Source of the DNA: Gymnogyps californianus
Lineage: Eukaryota; Chordata; Aves; Accipitriformes; Cathartidae
DNA: 64,000 nucleotides
Reading direction: 5' to 3'
Assembly: GCF_018139145.2 (NCBI RefSeq)
Contig: NC_059471.1
Span: 86,574,520-86,638,519 of the forward strand
Both the position numbers and the translations under genes were made by a program. Within the stretch, counting starts at the first letter, position 1. Each line of letters begins with the position of its first letter. The notes under the pieces are model-generated. The model made no database searches and had not been told where the DNA came from. It was given only the letters and a program-made list of their open reading frames with translations. This document shows, one piece after another, positions 26,511 through 38,024 of this stretch.

Positions 26511-29500
26511 AGCACTTTAGTTCGTCTAACTTAAAAACTCCCTGAAAAATTCCCTGATTCTAACTTATCCAGTTTTACTGATTAAATTATTTCCCTCTTG
26601 AAAGTCACCAAGATTGAGAAAACAATTACAAGGTTTTACTCTTGCCTGAAAAACTGCTTAAAAGTTTCATTATTGGAATACAGCTATGAATTATGTATAA
26701 AAAAACCAAAACAAAACACAACAGCCCCCCAACCCAAACACTGCAAAAAACCACAACCCAAAACCAGTATCTTGAATGAGTTCTTAAAGTTGACAGATCT
26801 GCCAACTGCCAAGATCAATCAACTCATAAAGCTAATATTTTTGATGTGCAGAAATAATTAAATGCTCATCTTATATTCACAATGATACACAGACTAAGTC
26901 GAGCATTTCAGATGACAAACAACTACAGTTAGTGTGACAGATCACAATCAATTCAAAGACAACAGACATGCCTTTAAACATGTCAGTCTGCTTACATCTA
27001 CTTTGTGTTAGATGTCCCAGCTGTGGCGAGAAATATTACATATGCTACAATGAACAAAACAATGACAAGCTAAGAACTGCCAATGTCATAAAAAAACCTA
27101 ACAGAATGATTCAAGAAGTCAAACTCAACACTTTCTACGAGGAAACCAAGAGCTGCGGAGCGCACACAATACTGCATGAAGGTACTGAATTCAGCAGAGT
27201 AAAGCACCCGCCCCCTCCTACCCCCCTCAGCTGACAGCACGACATCAGTACTATGTCACGCAGTAAGCATGTGTTAACCAAAAAACAGTACAGGTAAAAT
27301 TGTACCATTAAGGATCTGAAAAAGCTGAAGAAAAAAACCCCACACACCTAAACATCTTTCACACAGATGATATGTTTCCCAAGATGATATTTACATATAT
27401 ATAACATGTTATCTGTCTCTCTATCACAGTAGTTTGTGGAATACAGGGCATACTACTTATTTAGATGAGACTTAAATTGCCAATTGCCACTTTTAACCCA
27501 GCTAAGAAAATGTCACTCCACAAATCTGAAAAAAACCCAGACTTCAGAATGCACTGTAGTGACAGCAGGTATGTAGGAGAAGCGATAGCAGAGTGCTGCA
27601 GAGCATTCTGCCTATAACGGAGAGATCACGGATAGTCTTCAAAATCCACACAGACCAGTCCATTTAGGTGATGCCACTCTGGCTTCGAATTGTTTACCTG
27701 TGTTGGCTATACAAGAAATGACTACAAATACAGCCTTTGTTCCTGTGGAACGTAAGTACAACATTGATTACACAGACTAGTACAGAATGTAAAGATATAA
27801 TCACAACAAGCCTCATGGCTTCAGGTAGCAAGACATCTGATAAATTTCAGATTACACACCAGGAGTATACGTTGACATAGAGAATGTCACATTGACATCA
27901 GAATGGAATTACAAAAGAAAAATTACATTATACCAGATTCTTTAAAGCATCAACATGACTGTTAAATGCTAGCACCCCTTGTCTCGTGCAAGGTTCAAAT
28001 AATTCTCGATACAAAAGATAAAACAAGGAATTCTGCGAAAGGGGATTCATACCGTCTATTTAGACACCTAAACAGGTGATCATAAATCCCCTGTCAAGAG
28101 CAGTGGAAAAAACTGAACTTTCTCCACAGCCAATTTAGAGTACCTAAATTAAAACTCCTAAAGATAGATGGCACAAGTGCTTCCCAGAAAGTCTAGCAAA
28201 CGGCATCTCGTTATGATGGCCAGCTCTTTCAACATATTGGTGTCCAAAATTTGGCTGCCGTAACTATATTCATTCTTCTCCAGTCGACATTAATATGCAT
28301 AGCTGGGTGTACAGATCAAAGGATCTGGCTAGTTATTCAGGCATTCAAATACAAATTCAAATCATCAATACTCAATTTGCTTGAAAGCAGATGAGTTGAA
28401 ATAACAGGCACATTCTCACCATGAAAAACAAACCTATGCTTGTTATAAATCTTGAGTAGACCCTGAGTCAATAAAAGACAGCATCATTCCACAGGCTTTA
28501 AAGGTGTTGTGATTTAAAACATGAAACTTTAAAAAGAAAACAAAACCACATTATACTATATAGACAAATTATTTTAAAAATAGCGTAACAACGCATTCAA
28601 AAAGCTGTCAGATGCAATGTGGATCACTGACCTATTTGTACTTGTAGAAACAGAAGTCCTGCAACTGATCTGTGAAAACCATAAATCCATATTTTATCTA
28701 AAAAAATTGTTTGCATTATTTCTTAAGAAGGACCATGTTCTACAGATCTGCTATCCTGTACACCTAAGTTACAGCAGCTGTTGATGGTTAACTATACTGT
28801 CTTCCAAGGCAATGCTAGTTAAAGGCATTCTATTCCTCCTCCTAAATTTGCTCACACATCACAGCAAATCACCTCCTCGGTAGTACCACTATAAAACCAA
28901 ATACAGGACTGCACTGGGAAACAAATAAAAAAATTAATCCAATAGAAAAACTCACAGAGTTGTTAAGACAAAGTGTCTGAGCTGAGTTTTAAAGCTCAAT
29001 AATTTGTAATTCCATGTGGATAACACAGTGTTACAAGAACTATGTCAGCAAATCTGAGAGGTTAGTGGAAACTCTTTACCTCAGTATTACGGCTAAAGAC
29101 ATTATTACTATCAAACTATGACTGAAATCACAATGAGTTTCCAGGTGAATGTAAAAAATATTTTTGCCCAAGGATACTCTTGCAAGATAGGGTCTGTAAT
29201 TAGGATGTTGCTATGCTACAGATAAACACAACTCATGCAAATTGAAAATATAAGTTATGTATTTAGGTCATTTGTTTATGTATTTGACTTAAACTTACCT
29301 GTTTTCACTAAAACATGTTTTCTTAAAAACTCATTTCAGGTAAGAAACCTTTCTAAATCTACCTTTTTCCGGTTGAGGTTCATCTGAGAAGCTTTTACAG
29401 GTGCAGTCTGGTCTTTTCAAGAACTGAGTGTTTATTCTAGACTAGGGCCTTAGAGTGCAAATCTGTCAGTTCAGTTGCTGTTGCATGTTTTGTTAGTGGT

Positions 29501-29936
29501 CCTACAAAATTTTTTGGTGATAAACTGCTGTAGACTCATGTCAATGTAAGCGTTTAACTATTTTTTTTTAAGGAAGAGGTAAAATACACTTGTTTCAAGA
29601 AGTTTATGACAGCAGTTTAAAGATAAATCACATCTGAAATACACTAAAACAAGTAACAAAGTATAATTAATCATGCACATACACACCTTTCAAATAACAA
29701 TCTATTTTGCTACCTTTCCAGTGTATATACCATTACTGAAGTTACATAGATTACATGCAGTGAGCATGGAAGACTAAAGTAACAGTTAAGATCTTGTCTC
29801 TAAATCATCAGTGGTCTTGCAAAAACATCTCTCCTACCACCTTCTCCCCCACCCCCAAGCATCACGTTACTATTGTAGTTACCCCCCATTAAAAAAAATA
29901 AATCATCTAAGATCACCACTTCAGAAGTCAATGAAT

Positions 29937-29988
29937 AACTGGCAAGAATTTAAAAGTAACTACAGTAACTGGCACGAATTTAAAAGAC
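29937..29988 (+). repeat. Short direct repeat, 31-bp period
   Basis: AACTGGCAAGAATTTAAAAG is repeated about 31 bases later as AACTGGCACGAATTTAAAAG. This is one local tandem duplication with a single difference in the shared block. Confidence 0.85.
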
Positions 29989-31055
29989 AGATCTGCCTGT
30001 CAGATCAGAACTGCAGATTCTTCTGACCCCGAGACATGCAGTCCCTTTAAGCAGAAGGAAGACAAGACAAACATCAAAAGGACAAATACTTCTGATACTG
30101 CAGAAACTTTGGATTGGTCCCTCTCTCTTTGCTCTGCTCACTAAGGAATAAGTCCTACACTTGCGACTAATTGTTGTGAGCTGGCCTGAGTCCATATTGT
30201 TCAAGATCAGCATCACTTGAAGCAGCCTGGCTGCATATCAGCTGGAGTAGATTCAGGCAGAAGCTGCACTGTCAGAGGAAGCTATTTCTTTTCCGATGGG
30301 AGTCTGGTCGCAAACTAGCACATGCATTGTGGGCTACTAGGGAATCACGGAGCAAGCACAACTGACTGTGTAGGTGCAGTGTTTACATAGATCCAAACCA
30401 ACACAGTAGTACACTGTAGGAAAAAATGAAAATAACTGAAGGCATCTATGGCCTTGGATGCAACTGAATCTAATTTCCAGCCGCTCTCATTATCTCAGCC
30501 TAGGAAAGCTGACACGTGTCCTGCCTAACAAGGACAGGAGCACAACACGAACTCCCCGCTACCAACAGCAGGAAACCACACTGCGCTGCATCTCAGGGAT
30601 GTTCCCATAAACGCCGCCAAGCACAAAGCTTCACCCATGCGAAACGTCCCTGCGGTTTCCCAAACGCTTGCGAAACTGCAGAGACAACCCCATCCTGCTT
30701 AGATAAGGGGGCAGCGGCACCCGGGCAGGGACGGCCCTTGGCCGCCGCAGGGGGAGCAGCGGCAAGGCGAGGGCACCGGGCAAGGTGAGGGCAGGCCCCG
30801 GCCCTCCGGGCGCTCCCCCCTCGCCCCGGGCCGCGCTTGCGGAGGCGGCGGGGCCGCCCCGGGAAGGGAAACTCGCCGTGACAGTAACCAGACACCGCGC
30901 TGGAACAAAAGCGCCCGAGTCGGCCGCCGCCGCAGAAGCAGGTTACTCCCTCCCGGGGAAGGGGGCGGAAGAGGAGGGAGCGAGCCGGGAGCAGCCCGGT
31001 CCCGCGAAACACGCCCCGAACCCCGGCGCGGGGGAGTCCCGGCCGGTCCCGGCCG

Positions 31056-31062
31056 TGAGTCA
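31056..31062. promoter_or_regulatory. AP-1 consensus (TGAGTCA)
   Basis: An exact TGAGTCA lies in the CpG island, about 300 bases inside intron 1. AP-1 is downstream of the ERK pathway in which RSK2 acts, so a feedback input is conceivable. This is inference from one 7-base match. Confidence 0.35.
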
Positions 31063-31362
31063 GTGCCCCGGAGAGGAAGCGGCGCGCAGGGGCCGGCCGG
31101 GCGGCAAGCGCCAACGCTCACCCCCCGCTGCCCGCCCGAGCGGCCCGGGGGCTCGGCGCCCCGCAGCACCCCGTCCCCCCGCCGCGCCGCTGCCCCCCGG
31201 TCCCCTCCCGGCCCCCCGCCTGCAGTCGCGGCGCTGCCCGCCCCGAGCGCCCGCGAGGGGGAACTCTGCCCGTCCCTTGAGCGGCGGCGGCGGCAGCGGG
31301 AGCCCAGGTCCCGTCCTCTCCTCACAACTTTCCCCACAACACCCCCCCCGCCCGCTCCGTAC

Positions 31363-31434
31363 CTCGGTGCTGCTCTCGGCTGTGCTCTCCACAGCCATCT
31401 TCTGCCAAGGGTCCGCCAGCTGCGCCAGGGGCAT
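31363..31434 (-). CDS. RPS6KA3: RPS6KA3 (RSK2) coding exon 1, start codon to first splice donor
   Basis: On the minus strand an ATG at 31434 opens 24 codons reading MPLAQLADPWQKMAVES then TAESSTE, followed directly by a donor (GAG|gtacgg, GT at 31362-31361). The first 17 residues match the N-terminus of vertebrate ribosomal S6 kinase alpha-3 as I remember it. That protein is a cytosolic and nuclear serine/threonine kinase with two kinase domains, activated by ERK and PDK1, which phosphorylates targets such as CREB and histone H3. This exon encodes only the non-catalytic tail. The residues after AVES differ from the mammalian form, and the exon appears one codon longer than I recall for human. 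It ends in phase 0 and joins exon 2 in frame. The frame stays open upstream, but I see no in-frame ATG nearer than this one, only a TTG at 31497. The exon sits inside the CpG island. Identification is firm; exact 5' UTR limits are not visible. Confidence 0.95.
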
Positions 31435-31595
31435 CTTCCCCGCCCGGCTCCCGCAGCCTCCGCGCTCCGCTTTCCCGCACCCCGGCAGCGGCGGCAAGGC
31501 GGGGGCGGCGAGGCAGGCAACGAGCCCTCCGGAGGGTGCGGGACACCCCGGCTGGCTCTAGCAGCGGCAGCTCCTGCGGCGACTGCTGCCCGCTG

Positions 31596-31613
31596 CCGTC
31601 CGTCCGTCCGTCC
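31596..31613. repeat. (CCGT)4 tetranucleotide repeat in the RPS6KA3 upstream region
   Basis: Four and a half CCGT units lie about 165 bases upstream of the start codon, probably in the 5' UTR or core promoter. The repeat reads as GGAC-type units in the leftward transcript, and such short arrays can vary in length between individuals. Confidence 0.7.
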
Positions 31614-31697
31614 CTCCCCCCGCCCCCTCCCCGCTGCCAGGCGGAGCCGCGCTTCCGCCCTCCCCCCGGCCCGCCGCTCGGGCCCGGCTTCCGCTCA

Positions 31698-31707
31698 CAA
31701 CATGGCG
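31698..31707 (+). promoter_or_regulatory. YY1-like site (CAACATGGCG)
   Basis: The ten bases contain the YY1 core ATGGCG with good flanks. YY1 sites lie close to the start of many TATA-less promoters. A second weaker match (AAGATGGCT) is in exon 1 on the minus strand at 31393-31401, around codon 13. The ATG at 31702 also opens a plus-strand frame, but a YY1 site is the simpler explanation. Confidence 0.5.
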
Positions 31708-31820
31708 CCCGGGCCGTACCTGCTCGGCCAACGGCGCCTGCGCGCGCCACCGCCGGGCGGGTCCGCCGCCGCCGCCCTGGTCCTCGCCGCCCGCAGGTGC
31801 CGGGCCAGGCCGGGCCGTGA

Positions 31821-31840
31821 GGCGGGGCGGGGCGGGGCGG
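31821..31840 (+). promoter_or_regulatory. Overlapping GC boxes (Sp1/KLF-type)
   Basis: Four overlapping GGGGCGG-type units lie about 390 bases upstream of the RPS6KA3 start codon. GC boxes bind Sp1/KLF proteins and often set the start site in TATA-less promoters. Their position fits the core or proximal promoter, but the start site itself is inferred. Confidence 0.6.
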
Positions 31841-33064
31841 CCCGCCAAGCCGAGCCGAGCCGGGCCGGGCCACGCCACAGGGGATGGGGGCAGCGAGGTA
31901 CGCCCGGTTCAGCGGGAGGGGGCGGCCGCGCACGGCGGAGCGGAACCTAGCTGCGGGCGAGAGGGTGGAGTGCGGCGCTGCTGGAGGCCCGGGCAGGACC
32001 GGGTCAGTGGCGGGTGCGGCCATGCCACCGGCCCTGGCCGGCGGGCGGGGGAAGCGCTCGGTGACCGCGGGCGGCGGAGCCGGGGCTCCCGGTGGCGAGG
32101 CCCGTCCGTACTTCGCCGCTGTCCGGCCTCGGTCGGTTTTGCCCAGCGTTGTGCAGGGCAGCGGCGGGCCGGCCCGCTGGGTTGAAGGGCGGCAGCGGCC
32201 GAGGCGCGGTTTTTTACACGAAGCGCCCGTGGGGGGTTTCGCCCGCAGCGCTGCCGCTGCGAGGTTGGGTCGGGCCAGCCCCAGCGGAGAGCGCTGTTCG
32301 AGACGCGTTGGGAAGCCCGGCCAGGGCCCGGGGCTGCCACTGCTCAGGCAGATGAACTGGGGGGGAATGGGAGAGATGAAAAGTTTGTTTGCATAAACAG
32401 AAGAGCGGATGGAGAAGTTGGGAGGCGAGTGAGGACGGGGAGGAAGACGTAGTGTTGTGCAGAATATCATTAGGCAAAGAGGGAAAGGAATTAAGATGCA
32501 GGAATTTGTTTTTATAGCAATACCATTTAAGTAGTGGTTGGACTGCATGAGTAAGAGTTGCCTCGAAGCGGGAAAGTCATACTTCTGCGGGCCAAGAGAC
32601 ATGAAGATAAAGCTGTCCAAAAAACCTGACAGGTTCTGAAAACAGCCCTTATTTTACTTGTTATCCTCAGCTGTTAGCTAGTATACAAGCAGCTGACTTA
32701 AACATATACTGAGATCCACAAATGTATGCGGTCTTACATGGTTCTCTTAAAATGTTAAGCACTGTAATAAACACCCATCCTTTTGCAATGTCAGATGGCT
32801 TGGCTGATGCAGAAGAATCCTTGAAACATTAGACCAGCAACTGAAAACGGGTACTGGTGTCAGACATTTTGCTGTCGAAGCCAAATTTTTCAGAACTGTG
32901 TTTGAGAAGGCCACTTAGTTTTCAACAGCCCCCACTGTCCCAAAGCATTTCTAGATTTTGACAGGTCACGTGCTTTGTTCCATCTGTGATAAAAGTTAAC
33001 ATTCTTTAAATATTTGGAGGTTTTTTTGGGGTGGGAGGAATGGCAAGAGTGCTAGTAATTAAAA

Positions 33065-33090
33065 ATGTGTGTGTGCGTGCATGCACACAC
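33065..33090. repeat. Alternating purine-pyrimidine stretch (GT/GC/CA)
   Basis: TGTGTGTGTGCGTGCATGCA followed by CACAC alternates purine and pyrimidine throughout and is nearly palindromic. Such DNA can adopt Z-form or a hairpin. It is about 700 bases beyond the CpG island. Confidence 0.8.
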
Positions 33091-35689
33091 TACTGTGACG
33101 AACACAGGCTACTTCTGTTTCTGCTTGGTAGCATTTTTGATCCCACTTTATATTCATGTAAGCATAAATACCTATCTACAGAGGAGTGGATAGGCAGTTG
33201 CTCATAATGAATCAGACTTCAGCTGGTACTACAGAGACTTCCATACCTGGAGTAAAAGGTCATAGTTGAATGATCACTTGAAGCCATCACCGCTGCCAGG
33301 AGAAGCAGCTCTGCCCTCCCCTTGCTCACTGCTGTTCAAGTCTGGCCCTTGCATCAGCCTCTCTTTTGAAGTGGTGCAATTGCTTGTGCTGCCACGTGGT
33401 GAGTTAGACTGGGGAATAGATCTACGTCAAAACTAACCCTACCCTTTTTACCTTCTGTTGTTCTCAAATAAAACCCCACCAACCAACCCTATCAAAGTTT
33501 AAGTTAAAGGTTGAAGAGAGGTTGGGACTGCTTCCTTCAAAAACAGGGGCAATTTGCAAAACTCTGGCCAGTTATTGGTATGAAGTTTAGAACAAGGTAA
33601 TAGAAAACAGATAATTCAGTAGTGCTTGGCAGCCTTTATGCTTAATAGCATAATGTTAATAGCAAGGAGTAATTTTTTTGTAGTCTGATCAGCACCAGGT
33701 CACTTCAGTCTCAAACTGGCTGCTGGAATGTTAAATAGAAAACTCATATTCACAGCAGTTGTACATTATGTGTTTGACACACAAATCAGGACTTTTTAAA
33801 AAATCCTTGAGTTCATGTAAGAATCCATGATGAAAAAAATGTTTCCTTCCATCCCTCTGGAAACATCAGTTTCTATTCCCTCACAGGGATAATTTGCTTT
33901 ACATTATCAAAGCTTGTGCATTTGTACCTGCATCAACTACACAGTCAGGTACAGACATCTGAGACGTGCCATTAGGGAGAAGAACCTGAGCAGCTGAAAG
34001 GTGGCAACCACAACAGGAAAAAAAGCCTAAACCTAAGCTTGCATTTAGCATAGTTCAAGCCATCTCTCTTTTATATAAGACTTCCTTCCTCTAAATAAAA
34101 AATTCCATCATCTCCTCTTTTCCTTTCATAGTTGTCTAGCCCTTTCCTGCCATAGGTACCTATTCCAAATTACTTGTTTGAATTAGAACTTTTTAGAAGG
34201 AGAGTGGGTGTCACATTTCAGTTAGCGTCTCTAAATTTTGTATGTTGGTCGTGTTGTCCTTCCCTGTATGCATCCTACAAATCCAGAAAAAACAAGGGCA
34301 AAGATCTTATGCACTAGCATATAAGAGGGCTGCAAATAATAGAAATCTGACCTTTTCTCAGGCACTGAAGTACGGAGGGTAGGCAGAAGTATGCCATTTC
34401 ATTGTTCAGGGGTTTGAGTATTATCGCGCCACACATTTAAATTTTATAAAGGAGAAAGCTGCATCAGGATTTTAATAGGAGCTACTATGCAAGAAGAGAC
34501 TTGAGGGCAAGAAAATAATCTGGAAATTGTCTCCATGGGGAAGAGAAACATACCAGTTAATCTCTGGGCGATGCGGGGGATTCTGACTTTCAGATCCTGC
34601 TAAGCTCAGAGTTGGATCGTCCTCCCAGTGAGAGGTAAGATGCTGAAGATATTTTGCCTCAAGACAGCAGCTCCTATTTTTCATTCCTTTTGTCTCAGGC
34701 CAAAGCAAGATCATGCTTTCACCTGTGGCAGCAGACCTTTCCTTTCACCCTCTTTCCCTCTAGGCACAGCCATCACTGCTTGACTGTAGTCACTGCTAAT
34801 AACTGTCTGTCAGCAGACTTGGTTGTGGGCGTTGATTTCACCTTTGCATAAGTGGTTGCAATCGCATTGCATCCACACACATGTTTTACATGCATTGCAC
34901 CGGAAAATTTGATCACGTTTGTTAGGAAAAGGGTAGCATATGGCACTGAAATGACAGTGCTGTATAAAATCCTGTTAACCCGTCATCATATGAATTAGGT
35001 GGGCTTCACAAGCTGCACCATTTTTTGATCTCTCTGCTAACAAATCTCACTAAAATGTCGCCCTATTGAAAGGGAGACATCAGCTTAATAGGACTCACCT
35101 GTCTTTTCCCCACAGGTGGTGTCTTAATGTGTGAGTAGCAGAAATTGGGGAAGCTTGCTGGTGGTTGGTGGTATCTAATGCTTTGCCTAGCTTTGAAGTA
35201 GTACCTACTTATTCTTTGCAATTAAGACAGAATTCATGGCAGAGTTAGTAAATCACCATAGTCATACCCAAAAAATAATAATATAAACCAGGATTAGTTT
35301 GCTGACATTACTATCAGAATAATATTTGGGAGCTTGAACTTGCATTTTTAAAATACAAATAAAAGGGGGGGAAAGACAAAGCAAACTATTTATGGCAACA
35401 AACCCCACAATCCAACACTCATCTAGAAGGTGTGGTAGTGTATTAGGTGTGAATTATAATGCAGTATCTTCTGGATTAAAATGAATAGAATATGAAAAAG
35501 TAAATGCATTCCAAAAGTGTGAAATTCAGTTTCAAGTATTACAACCATAGTACTGAGGTGTATAATTTGAATTTAATGCACAAGAAAATGTACAGAAATT
35601 AATGTCCAAATTTACATGGGAAAAACCTCCAAGGAGTTAAAAAAAATCAATACAATTTATTTGTATAGCTAGTAGATGCAAAGAGTCTC

Positions 35690-35770
35690 TTACTCTCAAG
35701 ACACCTGGATTTAATTCCTAGCAGATCACAAAGGACAATTGTGTAATTTAGTAAGTCACTTAGTACAGAT
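35690..35770 (+). mobile_element. Possible MIR-like SINE fragment
   Basis: CACCTGGATTTAATTCCTAGC followed by TGTGTAATTTAGTAAGTCACTTAG resembles the MIR block with ATTCxxAGC, TGTGACCTTGGGCAAGTCACTTA. It is short and diverged. Confidence 0.5.
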
Positions 35771-37421
35771 GAGATTCAACTAAGGAGACTTAGTCTTTCT
35801 TAATGATGTTTTCAAAAGTGTGAAGAGGCCTTGATTGGAGAAGTGTAAATACATCCTGCCAAAATAGACTAAGGAAGCCTTAGTGCTAATTAGAACTGGT
35901 TGCTCTATGCTTTAGTGGCAAATATAAAGAACATCTTCTTAACCTCATTGGGATATTGAAAGGATGGTTTCATTGATGTTTGGAAAGCTGACAAAGACCA
36001 GGGGAAGAGGGACAAAGTGCTGCAAGAAGTTTCCAGCTGGTGTGAGTTGTCATAGCAGAGACACCAGAAGGATTGGCTATACGAACCAGGGTTAGAGAGA
36101 GTTATAATCAATAGTTAAAAAGGGAAGAACTGAAATGAATGTCTATCATGTATTAAGACATAACGTGACCTTTCAGACAACATCTGCTGAAGGGTGCTTT
36201 CACCGTTACAGGCCCCTGGATGATGGAATCATACAGGAATGCAAACATTTCCTACAATTTCCTCTGGCAGGCTCTTCTTTGAAGTTCTGATCCTGCAAGT
36301 GTAGTAGAAGATGCGATAATGACAATAAGAATACTTCTAAATCCTACGTACATTAGAGATAAGGTGTCTGACTCACTGCTTAAAACTCTAGCTTTTCTGA
36401 ATGTATGTATGTTTATATAAAATTGCACTGAAAGAGTAAAGCATAATGGATCAGGCTCGATGGTATTACTGCTCTGAGTTTTATCTGTGATCACTATACT
36501 AGCAGGAAATATTGTGCCTGTGGTTTCTACATCCTGAGTGGAAATCTGGAATTCAATAAAATATGGTCTCATTACAGCATACCTGTCTCCAACATATGTT
36601 CTCATTTTAGTGTTTCTGTACATATAGATAGCTCAGATTAATCTTCTGAATAACAAAGCTTATCCTGTTCACCGCAGAGTATGAGAAACCTTTTGCTGAG
36701 CTTTGAAATCTTACATGGAAACCTGCTATCAAATACTGAATACAAGTTGTCACCCTGTTACAGTGGAACATTGAGAAGCAGATCAGAATTTCAGATTGTG
36801 GTATTTTGAGACAAAAAGGAAACAGTGGAGCATGAACAAGGATCAGTCTCTGAGGGTCGGTGTTCTCCTGGGTTAAATATGACACAAGCTAACTGTTCAC
36901 AAAAAAGAAAAAAAAAAGATACAAGGGTGATAGAGGTAGAATATGATATTATATTATACAAGATAGTATAGCAACAACAAACTTGTCAGCTTCACAAGTC
37001 ACTGCTGTAAAACACACCAGGCCTAGAGGAGGCCACAGCATTATATATATACCCTACCTGTCTCCTCCCCCAGACCTAGGAGTTTAAGGGTCACATACCT
37101 TTCCATTCTTATCAAATCAGGTCTGATTTAAAGAGTCTACTGACAGGCAAAGCCCAGTTTATCTAGCTTTTTGGGGATCTAACCTTACTACCTCAATTTC
37201 CTGATTTTATGCTCTCCCAATTAAATAGTTTTAATGTCCTCCCCGATCGCTTGGTCTCTTTGAAAGCTACCCACCAAATCATCTACTCTAACAATCTTAC
37301 TCTTCACTTCCTTTTACAGATTATCCAGTGTCTCTTAGCCAAGAATCCCTTTTAAATCTAGAGAGCTTTACTTTCTCTTTCCTGACCTTTAATTACACTC
37401 AGCAGGATTCTCCTGACTGAG

Positions 37422-38024
37422 CTAACAGCTGTCCTTTATCCTGCTTGACAATACCTGATCCTCTTTCCTAGCAGTCTGCTGATCTTTTCTGAAATGCCTG
37501 CTGTTGAAGTGATCAGACCTAAAAATATAGTTTGCTACCTCTACCAGTTTGAAAGATCCATGTGTTCTCTCAAGACAGTTCACTCGCTCTTCCACCAGCA
37601 TCTCACATTTGTGCCTTGCTTTTTCCCCTGTACAGAACCAAGCAGTGCCTTTCAGAAGGGGGCCCAGGTTTGTGTCCAGCCACCATGTCCATACATTTTC
37701 TTCCGTGATCAATAAAACCTGTAGCATCATCATCAAATGTAAATCACAAGGGATCGCAGTTGTGCATGGCATACAACAGGCAGTGTGTAGCATTTTCCCC
37801 ATTTCCCTGTATGGTGTCTGCTGTTCCACTGCAGCTGGGGAATTCCTGCCGTGGCCCCTGGCCCCCTTGTAATTCAGATATGTGACCGATTCACACTCCC
37901 ATGTATTATTGACATATGACTTTTGTGAAAAAGGAACTTCACTGATGGTTGACTTACCCGGAAGTGTTTCTTCACCAGTCAGTATGAGCTGGGGGTTGGC
38001 AAACTTCAAAGCATACTGACACAC
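37422..38024 (-). other. Unrecognised 200-codon open frame, Cys/Trp-rich
   Basis: This minus-strand frame of 200 codons starts at a GTG rather than ATG; the first internal ATG is about 70 codons in. The frame also appears open for some distance upstream apart from stops near 38100. It contains two Cys clusters (near ACCMPC and WFCTGEKARHKCE), a Trp pair and an N-glycosylation-type NNT. The Cys/Trp pattern is loosely like a secreted or retroviral surface domain, but no family signature, pol gene or LTR is found beside it. It is long for AT-rich DNA by chance, but I cannot assign a function. It may be a decayed element, an orphan exon or chance. Confidence 0.25.

Larger units (their letters stand above)
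18046..31362 (-). other. RPS6KA3: RPS6KA3 intron 1 (13.3 kb)
   Basis: This intron is bounded by the exon 1 donor (gtacgg) and the exon 2 acceptor (ttacag) on the minus strand. It is AT-rich except for its first roughly 650 bases (30700-31362), which belong to the CpG island. Apart from the CR1 remnant, the MIR-like SINE and the low-complexity runs listed separately, I recognise nothing in it. T runs on the plus strand at 19431-19448 and 21908-21923 read as A runs in the transcript. No further coding exon of this gene is expected here, because exons 1 and 2 join directly. Confidence 0.9.
30700..32360. promoter_or_regulatory. CpG island promoter of RPS6KA3
   Basis: GC content and CpG frequency rise sharply near 30700 and fall near 32360, in otherwise AT-rich DNA. 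The island covers coding exon 1, the start of intron 1 and the upstream promoter. CpG-island promoters of this kind are typical of widely expressed genes, which fits RSK2. Transcription of RPS6KA3 runs leftward. No TATA box is visible upstream of the exon. Long frames on both strands (up to 432 codons) are by-products of the high GC content, because stop codons are AT-rich. Divergent rightward transcription is common from such islands but cannot be shown here. Confidence 0.9.
32361..37421. other. Intergenic DNA upstream of RPS6KA3
   Basis: Beyond the CpG island I see only AT-rich sequence with short chance frames, apart from the alternating stretch at 33065 and the MIR-like piece at 35690. 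Frames at 36252-36623 and 36607-36885 (minus) have no recognised product. A rightward non-coding transcript from the island is possible but not shown. Confidence 0.6.

Noticed and set aside
31435..31497. In-frame N-terminal extension of RSK2 by 21 codons
   Set aside because: The upstream start at 31497 is TTG, not ATG; the ATG at 31434 matches the known N-terminus.
30593..32620. Many long open frames on both strands (up to 432 codons) in the CpG island
   Set aside because: High GC removes stop codons by chance. The frames overlap on opposite strands, are Pro/Arg/Gly/Ala-rich, and only the 24 RPS6KA3 codons match a protein.
37422..38024. Calling this frame a retroviral envelope gene
   Set aside because: Only a loose Cys/Trp resemblance exists, with no fusion-peptide or transmembrane part, no LTR pair and no pol nearby. 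It is kept as an unassigned open frame.
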